This document shows, in pieces, positions 37,527 through 45,261 of a stretch of DNA of 64,000 bases. The notes beneath the pieces were generated by a model. It searched no databases. It was not told the DNA's origin and saw only the letters and a list, made by a program, of their open reading frames with translations. Source of the stretch: Burkholderia lata. Its GTDB lineage: Bacteria; Pseudomonadota; Gammaproteobacteria; Burkholderiales; Burkholderiaceae. Within the stretch, counting starts at the first letter, position 1; the number at the start of each line of letters is the position of its first letter. The position numbers were made by a program, and so were the translations under genes. The stretch lies in assembly GCF_902499335.1 (NCBI RefSeq), contig NZ_CABVQK010000017.1:124001-188000 (forward strand). Direction: 5' to 3'.

Positions 37527-38747
37527 CTAATTCCGGTCTCCGACCCGTATCCAGCCCGCACGATACCACTCGTGCAACAAGGCTGTCATCGAGGGAACCC
37601 GGGATAGTGTTACAAACCGTTTCGCCTCCATCTGACGTTGATTGGCCAGTTCGGGCAGCCATTCACCGGCCTGCTCGAGTGATCCTTCTTCGCCATTAAT
37701 GAAGTACGAGCGCGCGTTATACATCAATGCGGCCTTTCTGTCGAGACATACGCCACGTCGTGACGCTTGCGTGACGAACGCGGCCTCGGTCAGCGGGCGC
37801 GCAGGCGGGTCGAATACGACGCTCGGCTTGGGCTCGCTCAGGTAGCAGCCGAGGAATTCGGCGACGTCGCGCTTGCGCCAGCGGATCGCGTCGACGATCT
37901 CGGCAACGCGCTCGACCATCGCCGGAGGCAGTTGCGCGGGCGTGTCGACGGCCGGCTGCTTCGGATCACGGTAGAGATCGTCGCCGCACCCGTCGCGCAG
38001 GCCGCCGCGCTCCGCGAGATAGTACAGGAACTGGGCGCCCAGCTCGCCGGCGGACGGGGCCCGGAAGCCGATCGAGCAGGTCATGCATTCGCCTTCGGCC
38101 ACGCCGTCGTGCGCGATGTGCGGCGGCAGGTACAGCATGTCGCCGGGCTCCAGCACCCATTCGTCGCTCGGCTCGAAGTTCTCGAGGATCTTCAGCGGCA
38201 CGTCCGGCTGCAGCGACAGGTCCTTCTGCGCACCGACGCGCCAGCGGCGCCGGCCTTCGACCTGCAGCAGGAAGACGTCATATGAATCGAAATGCGGGCC
38301 GACGCCGCCGCCGTCCGTCGCATACGAGATCATCAGGTCGTCCAGGCGCGCGTCGGGGATGAAACGGAAGCGATCGAGCAGCGCGCGCGCCGCATCGACG
38401 TGCAGGTCGAGCCCCTGCACGAGCAGGGTCCAGGCCTTGCGCGTGACGGCAGGCAGCGCGTCGGGCTCGAACGGGCCGTGCGCAAGTTGCCACTTGTTAC
38501 GAAAATGGGTGATCAGTCGCGATTCCGCGTCATAGTCCGCTGCGAGCTCGAACAGCGCGTCGCGCGAGACCGGCGATACGATGCCGGGGATCGCCTGGCG
38601 GATCAGGAGCGGCTTCTTCTGCCAGTAGCCGCGCATGAATTGCGCCGGCGTAAGACCGCCGAGCAGCGGTGTGGGAAGATCGGAAGGCGGCGCGCCGAGC
38701 GGGGCGGCAGCGGCATCCTGCGGTTCGGCTTGAGACCGGTTGCGCAT
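37527..38747 (-). CDS. cupin ribosomal protein L16 arginine hydroxylase (RoxA/YcfD)
   Basis: The 406-aa Fe(II)/2-oxoglutarate JmjC-type oxygenase has the iron triad His152-x-Asp154 (PHFDSYD) and His213 (PPHIAHDG). Family members hydroxylate an arginine of ribosomal protein L16. The C-terminal helical domain with FLGCYLSEPKP is the dimerisation/winged-helix part. The start at 38747 (MRNRSQAE) lies 33 bp from the divergent slyD start; a more distant in-frame ATG at 38792 would overlap slyD. The gap 37296-37526 to the left holds no gene that I can see. Confidence 0.88.
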   Translation of the reverse strand: MRNRSQAEPQDAAAAPLGAPPSDLPTPLLGGLTPAQFMRGYWQKKPLLIRQAIPGIVSPVSRDALFELAADYDAESRLITHFRNKWQLAHGPFEPDALPAVTRKAWTLLVQGLDLHVDAARALLDRFRFIPDARLDDLMISYATDGGGVGPHFDSYDVFLLQVEGRRRWRVGAQKDLSLQPDVPLKILENFEPSDEWVLEPGDMLYLPPHIAHDGVAEGECMTCSIGFRAPSAGELGAQFLYYLAERGGLRDGCGDDLYRDPKQPAVDTPAQLPPAMVERVAEIVDAIRWRKRDVAEFLGCYLSEPKPSVVFDPPARPLTEAAFVTQASRRGVCLDRKAALMYNARSYFINGEEGSLEQAGEWLPELANQRQMEAKRFVTLSRVPSMTALLHEWYRAGWIRVGDRN

Positions 38748-38779
38748 CGTATAATGAGACTTGTATTTGGGAGAATTGG

Positions 38780-39322
38780 ATGAAAATCGCAAAAAACACC
38801 GTCGTGTCGGTCACTTACAAGCTGTCGGACGCACAGGGCAATCTGATCGAGGAAAGCGACGAGCCGATGGTCTATCTGCACGGCGGCTATGATGGCACGT
38901 TCCCCAAGATCGAGGAACAGCTTGACGGCCATGAGCAGGGTTACCAGGCGCAGATTCAGCTCGAACCGCAGGACGCGTTCGGCGACTACGATCCCGAACT
39001 CGTGAAGATCGAGCCGCGCGATCGTTTTCCCGAGCCGCTCGAAGTGGGCATGCAGTTCGAAGGCACGCCGGAAGACGGCGACGAGGAAGTCGATTCGCTG
39101 ATCTACACGGTCACCGACGTCGCCGAGGACAAGGTCGTGCTGGACGGCAATCACCCGCTGGCAGGCATGGCGCTGCGTTTCGATCTCACCGTGAAGGACG
39201 TCCGCGAAGCCACCGAAGACGAAATCGAGCATGAGCACGCGCACGGTGCGGAAGGGCTCGAGATCGTCGACGAGGATGAAGACGAAGACGGCGAAGCGCC
39301 GTCAGGGCGTACCCTGCACTGA
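38780..39322 (+). CDS. slyD: FKBP-type peptidyl-prolyl isomerase SlyD-like
   Basis: The 180-aa protein has an FKBP domain split by an IF chaperone flap, as in SlyD: VSVTYKLSDAQG, the flap LEPQDAFGDYDPELV, and NHPLAGMALRFDLTV. The tail is acidic with one EHEHAHG stretch but lacks the Cys/His-rich metal-binding tail of E. coli SlyD. TATAAT at 38750-38755 is the likely -10, placed between the two divergent start codons. The last 21 bp overlap the 3' end of the convergent metallophosphoesterase gene. Confidence 0.92.
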   Translation: MKIAKNTVVSVTYKLSDAQGNLIEESDEPMVYLHGGYDGTFPKIEEQLDGHEQGYQAQIQLEPQDAFGDYDPELVKIEPRDRFPEPLEVGMQFEGTPEDGDEEVDSLIYTVTDVAEDKVVLDGNHPLAGMALRFDLTVKDVREATEDEIEHEHAHGAEGLEIVDEDEDEDGEAPSGRTLH

Positions 39323-40573
39323 GCTCGCAGGCAGGCCGGGCACCGGCCCCGATGCAGGGGCCGGCGCGGGCCACGACGCGCCGCCCGGGGCGGCGCCGTC
39401 GCCCTGCAGTGGCGGCGCGACCGACGACGAGTCGGGCAGCGCCGGCAACGCAGGAATTTCCGGCATCTGCGGCAGCGGGACGTCGTCACGCGGCACGAGC
39501 GGCAGCGCGGGCGGGATGGGCAGGTTCTTCGGCACTTCCTGCAGGCTCACGTTGAAGATCGTCTGCCGTGCCGGCGACACGTTCACCTTGATCCACTGAT
39601 TCGTCGGATGGCGCGGCCCGATCGAGACCCGCGTCACGTTACCTACCAGTTCACCGTCGTCAGCGCGTAGCGGACGGTCGATCAGAAAACCGTTCGCAAG
39701 CGGTTCACCGCTCGCGTGCATCACGAGTATCGGGCCGCGGAACGTCGCCGCCGCCTTCACCAGCGTTCGTTTCAATTCACGGAAGCCGTCGCGCACGCGC
39801 GGCCGGTTGAAACGCAGCCATGCGAAGCGCTCCGCGCGTTCGTAGCGTTCGAACTGCGGATCGCCTTCGAACATCACCACCATCGCGCGCGCCTCGCGCC
39901 GCTTCGCATATTCGGCCGCGTGGTCGATCCAGAAACCGTTCGCGATGATGCGGTCTTCGAATTCGCCGTTGCGGCCACCGGCCGTCAGGTAGTGGTTGTT
40001 CGGCGCAGGCGCGTTGAGTGCGACGTAGACGATGTCGTCGCGCATCCAGCGTGTGTTTTCCCGATACGGCCGGAACCGTGCGACTTCGCTTTCCCGCGTG
40101 ATCTGCAGCGCGCCGGGGTCGGGCAGTGCCGAATCGGCGAGCAGCGTCTGCCGCAGGAAGTCGAGCCGCTCGACCGGATCGTAGCCGCCGCCGGTCGCGG
40201 TGTTGCACGTTACCCAGTCGTCATGACCGGGAATGAATACGATCGGCACGCGTGCTGCATCCAGGATCGCGCCGCGCTGCGAATACAGTGCATCGCGGCA
40301 CGCTTCCTTCGAACCCTTGAGGTCACCCGCATAGACGACGAACGCGAGGTTGCGCTCGCGCGCGATCGCATCGAGCAGCCGCTGGGCGGCCGGCTCGTCC
40401 GCAGGGGCGTTGATCACACCCGACACGACCGCGAACGAGTAGGGCGTGGTGCTGCGCTTCGGTGGCGCGGCCAGCGCAGTGGCCTGCGCGAGCGCCAGCA
40501 CGGCCGCGACGAGCGCGGCGGCCGTGCGAGCCGGCAGGCCGCGCGCGATGCGCTTACGCGTGCCCGTCGGCAT
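39302..40573 (-). CDS. exported metallophosphoesterase-like protein
   Basis: The 423-aa protein has an N-terminal signal peptide (ARTAAALVAAVLALAQATALAAP). Calcineurin-like phosphoesterase motifs follow: VVYAGDLKGSKEAC and FIPGHDDWV (where the family has GNHD). The last ~70 residues are a Pro/Ala/Gly-rich tail. Some metal ligands seem altered, so catalysis is uncertain. The start overlaps the end of mutS by 20 bp and the stop overlaps slyD by 21 bp. Confidence 0.8.
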   Translation of the reverse strand: MPTGTRKRIARGLPARTAAALVAAVLALAQATALAAPPKRSTTPYSFAVVSGVINAPADEPAAQRLLDAIARERNLAFVVYAGDLKGSKEACRDALYSQRGAILDAARVPIVFIPGHDDWVTCNTATGGGYDPVERLDFLRQTLLADSALPDPGALQITRESEVARFRPYRENTRWMRDDIVYVALNAPAPNNHYLTAGGRNGEFEDRIIANGFWIDHAAEYAKRREARAMVVMFEGDPQFERYERAERFAWLRFNRPRVRDGFRELKRTLVKAAATFRGPILVMHASGEPLANGFLIDRPLRADDGELVGNVTRVSIGPRHPTNQWIKVNVSPARQTIFNVSLQEVPKNLPIPPALPLVPRDDVPLPQMPEIPALPALPDSSSVAPPLQGDGAAPGGASWPAPAPASGPVPGLPASSVQGTP

Positions 40574-43211
40574 CGTGCGACCGGACCAGCGTGCGCAGTT
40601 CGTACAGCAGGTCGAGCGCCTCGCGCGGCTTGAGATCGTCGGGATCGATGTCGCGCAGTTTTTCCAGCGCCGGATGCGGTGTGTCGGGCAGCGCCGGCGC
40701 GTCAGCGCATTCCAGATCGTCGTCGGCCACCGGCTGCGCGCTGAACAGGTCGAGCTGCGGCGTGTGCTGCGACGCCGACTGCTGCTCGAGATACGCGAGG
40801 TGCTTGCGCGCGGCGCGGATCACGGGCGCCGGAACGCCTGCGAGCTGTGCGACCTGCAGGCCGTAGCTCTGGTTGGCCGGGCCTTCGTTGACTGCGTGCA
40901 GGAACACGATGCCGTGGCCGTGCTCGACGGCAGACAGGTGGACGTTCGCCGCTTGCGGGAATTCGGCCGGCAGTTGCGTCAGCTCGAAGTAGTGCGTCGC
41001 GAACAGCGTGTAGCACGCGTTGTGCGCCAGCAGGTGGCGTGCGATGGCCCACGCGAGCGCGAGGCCGTCGAACGTCGACGTGCCGCGGCCGATCTCGTCC
41101 ATCAGCACGAGGCTTTGCGGCGTCGCGTCGTTGAGGATCGCAGCGGCTTCGGTCATCTCGACCATGAACGTCGAGCGGCCACCAGCGAGATCGTCCGCCG
41201 CGCCGATACGCGTGAAGATCCGGTCGATCGGACCGAAGCATGCCGATTTCGCCGGCACGTAGCTGCCGACGTAAGCCATCAGCGCGATCAACGCGGTCTG
41301 CCGCATGAACGTCGACTTACCGCCCATGTTCGGGCCGGTGATCAGCAGCAGCTTGCGCTCGGTGCCGAAGCGGCAGTCGTTCGCGATGAACTGTTCGACC
41401 TGTGCTTCGACGACCGGGTGGCGGCCCTGTTCGATTTCGATGCCGATCTCGTCGGTGAAGGTCGGCGCGACCCAGTCGAGCGCGCGGGCGCGTTCGGCGA
41501 ATGCAGCGAGCAGGTCGAGTTCGGCGAGCGCCGATGCGACGCGCTGGCATTCGGGGATGAACGGCAGCAGCGCCTGCAGCACCGCGTCGTACAGCGCGCG
41601 TTCGCGCGCCAGTGCGCGTTCCTGTGCGGACAGCGCCTTGTCCTCGAAGGTCTTCAGCTCGGGCGTGATGTAGCGCTCAGCATTCTTCAGCGTCTGGCGC
41701 CGGCGGTAGTCGTCGGGCACCTTGTCGGTCTGACCGCGCGTGACCTCGATGTAGAAACCGTGCACCTTGTTGTATTCGACGCGCAGGTTCGCGATGCCGG
41801 TGCGCGTGCGCTCGCGCGCTTCGAGATCGATCAGGAACTGTCCGCAGTTCTCCGAGATATCGCGCAGCTCATCGAGCTCGGCGTCGTAGCCGCGCGCGAT
41901 GACACCACCGTCGCGCACCATCGCGGCCGGCTCGGGCGCAATCGCGTTCGTCAGCAGGTCAAGGCATTCGGCGGGCGGCGCGAGTGCTGCGTCGACGCGG
42001 GTGAGTGCGTCCGCGTTCTCGACGATCGCGCTGATGCGCTCGCGCAGCGCCGGCAGGGCGGCGAACGTGTCGCGCAGGCTCGACAGGTCGCGCGGACGCG
42101 CGGACAGCAGGGCGAGACGCCCGGTGATCCGTTCGACGTCGGCGATCTGGCGCAGCGCGGTGCGCAGCGCATCGAGGCTTGCGTTGGCCGGTGCATCGAG
42201 CAGCGCACCGATCGCCTGCTGGCGCGACTGCGCGGCGACCGACGCGCGCGGCGGGTGATGCAGCCAGTGACGCAGCAGGCGGCTGCCCATCGTCGTGCAG
42301 CAGGTGTCGAGCAGCGAATACAGGGTCGGCGACTCGGTGCCGCGCAACGTCTCGGTCAGTTCGAGGTTGCGGCGCGTGGCCGGATCGAGCCCGATGTACT
42401 CGGTTTCGTTCTCGACCTTCAGGCTGCGCACGTGCCGCAGCTGCTGGCCTTGCGTGGCTGCTGCATAGAGCAGCAGCGCACCGGCCGCACCGCATGCGCT
42501 CGTCAGCGAATGCGCACCGAAACCGTCGAGGCTCGCGACATCGAGCTGGTCGCACAGGCGCTGCGTGCCCGATGCGATGTCGAAGTGCCATGCGGGCACG
42601 CGCTTGCTTGCGCCTGCGCCTGCGGGCACGGCGTCGGTCGCGCCGTCCGGCGTGAGGATCTCGGCCGGCCGGATGCGCTCGAGCGCTGCAGCGAGCTGGT
42701 CGGGTTCGATTTCGGCGAGCCGCAGCGCGCCGCTCGCGAGGTTCAGCCACGCGAGGCCGATGTTCACCGCCACGCCGCGCTTGTTGTGGCCCGTGCACAT
42801 CGCGAGCAGGTAGACGTCGTTCTTGTCGGACAGCAGCGCGGCATCGGTCAGCGTGCCGGGCGTGACGACGCGCACGACCTTGCGCTCGACGGGGCCCTTC
42901 GACGTGGCCGGATCGCCGATCTGCTCGCAGATCGCGACCGATTCGCCCATCTTCACGAGCTTGGCCAGATACTGCTCGACCGCGTGATGCGGTACGCCGG
43001 CCATCTTGATCGGCGTGCCGGCAGACGCGCCACGTTGCGTGAGGGTCAGGTCGAGCAGGCGTGAGGCTTTCTCCGCGTCTTCGAAGAACAGCTCGTAGAA
43101 GTCGCCCATCCGGTAGAAGACAAGCGTGTCGGGATGGTCGGCCTTGATGCGCAGGTACTGCTGCATCATTGGGGTGTGGCCGGCGAAGGCGTCGGGCGAC
43201 AGCGTGGTCAT
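40554..43211 (-). CDS. mutS: DNA mismatch repair protein MutS
   Basis: The 885-aa protein is complete. The N-terminal mismatch-binding domain has the phenylalanine motif VFYRMGDFYELFFEDA (GxFxE region) at residues ~31-46. Connector, lever and clamp domains follow. The ATPase has Walker A GPNMGGKST at ~622-630 and DEIGRGTSTFDG (Walker B/signature) at ~700. MutS recognises mismatches and recruits MutL. Its first ~21 codons and leader are present in two further copies at 44.3 and 45.0 kb, so the present 5' end may have been supplied by a mobile cassette. Confidence 0.98.
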   Translation of the reverse strand: MTTLSPDAFAGHTPMMQQYLRIKADHPDTLVFYRMGDFYELFFEDAEKASRLLDLTLTQRGASAGTPIKMAGVPHHAVEQYLAKLVKMGESVAICEQIGDPATSKGPVERKVVRVVTPGTLTDAALLSDKNDVYLLAMCTGHNKRGVAVNIGLAWLNLASGALRLAEIEPDQLAAALERIRPAEILTPDGATDAVPAGAGASKRVPAWHFDIASGTQRLCDQLDVASLDGFGAHSLTSACGAAGALLLYAAATQGQQLRHVRSLKVENETEYIGLDPATRRNLELTETLRGTESPTLYSLLDTCCTTMGSRLLRHWLHHPPRASVAAQSRQQAIGALLDAPANASLDALRTALRQIADVERITGRLALLSARPRDLSSLRDTFAALPALRERISAIVENADALTRVDAALAPPAECLDLLTNAIAPEPAAMVRDGGVIARGYDAELDELRDISENCGQFLIDLEARERTRTGIANLRVEYNKVHGFYIEVTRGQTDKVPDDYRRRQTLKNAERYITPELKTFEDKALSAQERALARERALYDAVLQALLPFIPECQRVASALAELDLLAAFAERARALDWVAPTFTDEIGIEIEQGRHPVVEAQVEQFIANDCRFGTERKLLLITGPNMGGKSTFMRQTALIALMAYVGSYVPAKSACFGPIDRIFTRIGAADDLAGGRSTFMVEMTEAAAILNDATPQSLVLMDEIGRGTSTFDGLALAWAIARHLLAHNACYTLFATHYFELTQLPAEFPQAANVHLSAVEHGHGIVFLHAVNEGPANQSYGLQVAQLAGVPAPVIRAARKHLAYLEQQSASQHTPQLDLFSAQPVADDDLECADAPALPDTPHPALEKLRDIDPDDLKPREALDLLYELRTLVRSHDADGHA

Positions 43212-43327
43212 AAGTCAGGCGTGAAGTTGTTGCTTTGGTTGCCCGAGTTTACCAGTGGCACGCACGGGATCGGTCGAAGTTCGCCATCCGGCCAGGTGCC
43301 GGCGATGGCGGTCACTAGCTATCGGCC
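43149..43327. repeat. mutS 5'-end repeat, copy R1 (functional mutS start)
   Basis: This holds the first 21 codons of mutS (minus strand) and ~115 bp of its leader. It matches R3 (44988-45135) almost base for base up to about 43258 and R2 (44276-44452) in the leader and in the GCGCAGGTACTGCTGCATC segment. Confidence 0.9.
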
Positions 43328-43397
43328 AGGAGCGGTCGGTCGACACTCGGGTTGAAATTGCCGACAATTGGGCACGTCCGACCTAAAGAGAACCCAT

Positions 43398-43724
43398 ATG
43401 CCGGCTGATCGCGACTCCCACTCGAGCTGGAGCAGGACCTCAGAGTATCTCCGCGAAGCGCGAGCCAACCTCTCGGAAGCTGCCGAGGGTGTTTGCGCGG
43501 ATGAGATCGCCGAATTTGAGGAGTTCTTGAAGCACAACGAGTTGGAACTGGCATTGGACGCAATCGACGCCTCTTTCAGGAAGGGGGACGATGCGAACTG
43601 GCGCGTGCTGGAGTATATGGCCATAGCAGCGCTGAGCATGGAAATGGTAGACCGCCAAGCGATGTACGATCAATGGCTCACACAAGCGCGAGGCTGGAAT
43701 CACAGGACGGTTCTACCGCGATAG
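43398..43724 (+). CDS. small helical acidic protein, possible immunity-like protein
   Basis: The 108-aa protein is soluble and probably all-helical. It has SRTSEYLREARANLSEAA, then EEFLKHNELELALDAID, and ends NHRTVLPR. The (F/L)-x-x-HNELxLALD pattern resembles that of several small immunity proteins of toxin systems (MafI-like), but this is from memory and no toxin gene is near. It is the first gene of cassette 1 behind mutS; its GC content (~55%) is lower than the surroundings. ATG at 43398 with AAAGAGAA before it. Confidence 0.6.
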   Translation: MPADRDSHSSWSRTSEYLREARANLSEAAEGVCADEIAEFEEFLKHNELELALDAIDASFRKGDDANWRVLEYMAIAALSMEMVDRQAMYDQWLTQARGWNHRTVLPR

Positions 43725-43815
43725 GTTGCAAGACGAATGGCCGCCTCGAATTGATGGTGCCTCCGGATCGGGTTGAGCCGGTCGTGGGCCACGGGGACGG
43801 TAATCGGCTCGGCCA

Positions 43816-44175
43816 ATGCGGACATTTGATGCCTCGTCCAAGATTGTGGGCAATCCAGTCACTACCCCAACCGCACTGCTAATGCATTGTCCCTATTGCT
43901 CCGCTGAACTCGTCATAGTCGCGGGAGAAGAGCTTCAATGTGCATCGACGGGCGCACTCTTTAGCCGCTCCGTTCGAATGCAGTTCGAAGCACTCAGGAC
44001 CGGTGGAACGCCCGGTCAATCAACTCGGCTCCACCTGGGGCGATGGTTTTGTCCCTGTTGTGGTGAACAGACCAACAATAGCGTTTGTCTAGGCTGCGGC
44101 GTTGTGGTTACTGTCAAGTTAGCCCGAGAACTCATAGAGCTAAATCCACACGTTCCTCCGCAAATGTCGAGATGA
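43816..44175 (+). CDS. small double zinc-ribbon-like protein
   Basis: Up to 119 aa. From the ATG at 43882 it reads MHCPYCSAELVIVAGEELQC, then CPCCGEQTNNSVCLGCG: two pairs of CxxC knuckles likely to bind zinc. GALFSRSVRMQFEAL lies between them. The start is uncertain: 43816 adds 22 residues without a visible ribosome site, and 43882 begins at the first knuckle. The function is unknown. It is the second gene of cassette 1 and ends 65 bp before that cassette's conserved right end. Confidence 0.6.
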   Translation: MRTFDASSKIVGNPVTTPTALLMHCPYCSAELVIVAGEELQCASTGALFSRSVRMQFEALRTGGTPGQSTRLHLGRWFCPCCGEQTNNSVCLGCGVVVTVKLARELIELNPHVPPQMSR

Positions 44176-44240
44176 CTGTCCGCAATCGAGAATGAGGGCC
44201 GACCGCTTCGGGTCGGTAGTTGCCGCAGGCAAAACAACTC

Positions 44241-44277
44241 AGCGTAGTTTTCGAGTTCGGGCCTTGTCAGACAAGGC
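44241..44277. repeat. cassette right-end module 1 with palindrome
   Basis: AGCGTAG-TTT..TTCGG followed by GCCTTGTCAGACAAGGC (44261-44277), a perfect 17-nt odd palindrome that runs straight into the mutS fragment R2. The same module, same spacing, recurs at 44953-44989. Confidence 0.8.
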
Positions 44278-44452
44278 GCAGGTACTGCTGCATCATTGGA
44301 GTGACGGGTGCAGGTGCTGCAGTTGGTTGGGTGCTCAAGTGACCGGGAAAAGTTGCTTTGGCTGCCCGAGTTTACCAGCGGCCTGCACGGGATCGGTCGA
44401 AGTTCGCCATCCGGGCGGTTCTTGGAGATGGCGAATGACAGCTACCGGCGAT
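44276..44452. repeat. mutS 5'-end repeat, copy R2 (divergent allele)
   Basis: Minus-strand reading gives a TTG codon then STQPTAAPAPVTP and PMMQQYLR before the frame ends, whereas the resident MutS starts MTTLSPDAFAGHTP and PMMQQYLR. It therefore preserves the in-frame N-terminus of a different mutS allele. The leader part (44350-44452) resembles R1. Confidence 0.8.
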
Positions 44453-44461
44453 AGCGGCTGT

Positions 44462-44857
44462 TCAGTCGCTACTTGATTGTGACTCGCTGGCGTCATAACC
44501 TGCAAATGGACCTACAAAGATGAATCCTTTCGAGAGTTCGTCGCAGACTTCGCTCTGACTGGGAAAATACGCAGTGAACTCCGGCCACGCTTCCTTAATG
44601 AACTCATCCCACATGTCTGGGTCGAGTTCGTAAATCTTGCCGTCTGGAATGCCCACGAACTCGAAACCACGCCGTGAGATTTCCGACACGGCACTCCTTG
44701 CACCTGCTTCGTGATTTTCTCCCGCGACAAAGACCGGCACATACGCCCCGACCATGTTGCTTGGCATTTCTTGATTTACGCCTCGCCTGATGTGCAGCGT
44801 AAGCCGAAACAAGTGTGGCTTTTGCTCGTGCTTCTTGCTCCCAAACATTCTTGGCAT
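44462..44857 (-). CDS. protein of unknown function in cassette 2
   Basis: The 131-aa protein has a basic start (MPRMFGSKKHEQKP), a central KIYELDPDMWDEFIKEAWPEF segment and an acidic Ser-rich end. I do not recognise it. AGAGGA lies 8 nt before the ATG at 44857; another ATG at 44866 has no room for a ribosome site. The region is ~50% GC, far below its surroundings, which suggests transfer. It is the only gene of cassette 2, between R2 and R3, and points toward mutS. Confidence 0.6.
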   Translation of the reverse strand: MPRMFGSKKHEQKPHLFRLTLHIRRGVNQEMPSNMVGAYVPVFVAGENHEAGARSAVSEISRRGFEFVGIPDGKIYELDPDMWDEFIKEAWPEFTAYFPSQSEVCDELSKGFIFVGPFAGYDASESQSSSD

Positions 44858-44952
44858 TGGTTGCATCCTCTGGAGCGCTATTTACACGAAATACAGGAGC
44901 TGCTGCTTTTGGTCGACAACAGCCAATCCGGAAAAGCGCGAGAGTAGGTCTT

Positions 44953-44989
44953 AGCGTAGCTTTGTGTGTCGAGCCTTGTCAGATAAGGC
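44953..44989. repeat. cassette right-end module 2 with palindrome
   Basis: AGCGTAG-CTTT..GTCGA followed by GCCTTGTCAGATAAGGC (44973-44989), one base off a perfect palindrome, joined to mutS fragment R3. AGCGTAG is 20 bp before the palindrome here and at 44241. Confidence 0.8.
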
Positions 44990-45135
44990 GCAGGTACTGC
45001 TGCATCATTGGGGTGTGGCCGGCGAAGGCGTCGGGCGACAGCGTGGTCATAAGTCGGGCGTGAAGTTGTTGCTTTGGTTGCCCGAGTTTGCCAGTGGCTT
45101 CGGCATGCACGCGCGAAGCTCGCCATTCGACCAGG
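44988..45135. repeat. mutS 5'-end repeat, copy R3 (likely original mutS start)
   Basis: Minus strand: MTTLSPDAFAGHTP-MMQQYLR then LI and a stop, i.e. the resident N-terminus cut off at codon 21. It is nearly identical to R1 from the break through the ATG and ~50 bp of leader, then diverges. Position next to the core gene at 45262 suggests that this was the mutS start before the cassettes arrived. Confidence 0.85.
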
Positions 45136-45261
45136 CTGCCTGAGATTGCACAACCGGCGGCGGTCGTTCTCACGCCGCTGTCCGACCGCGCTCCCGGGCG
45201 GCCATGCAAAAGTCGGCGTCGCTCAGGTTGAGAACCTTTGCGCGCCGACTCGTTTCCTATA

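Noticed and set aside
40446..43064. 872-codon + strand open frame over mutS
   Set aside because: Antisense of an intact mutS; no ribosome site and no recognisable domain.
44241..44989. Palindromic cassette ends as integron attC sites
   Set aside because: The short 17-nt palindrome lacks the paired R/L boxes and the GTTRRRY core of attC, and no integrase is in the window.
44979..45209. A small gene encoding the MutS N-terminus at R3
   Set aside because: The frame is the duplicated mutS start that runs into a stop after codon 23; it is a repeat fragment, not a gene.
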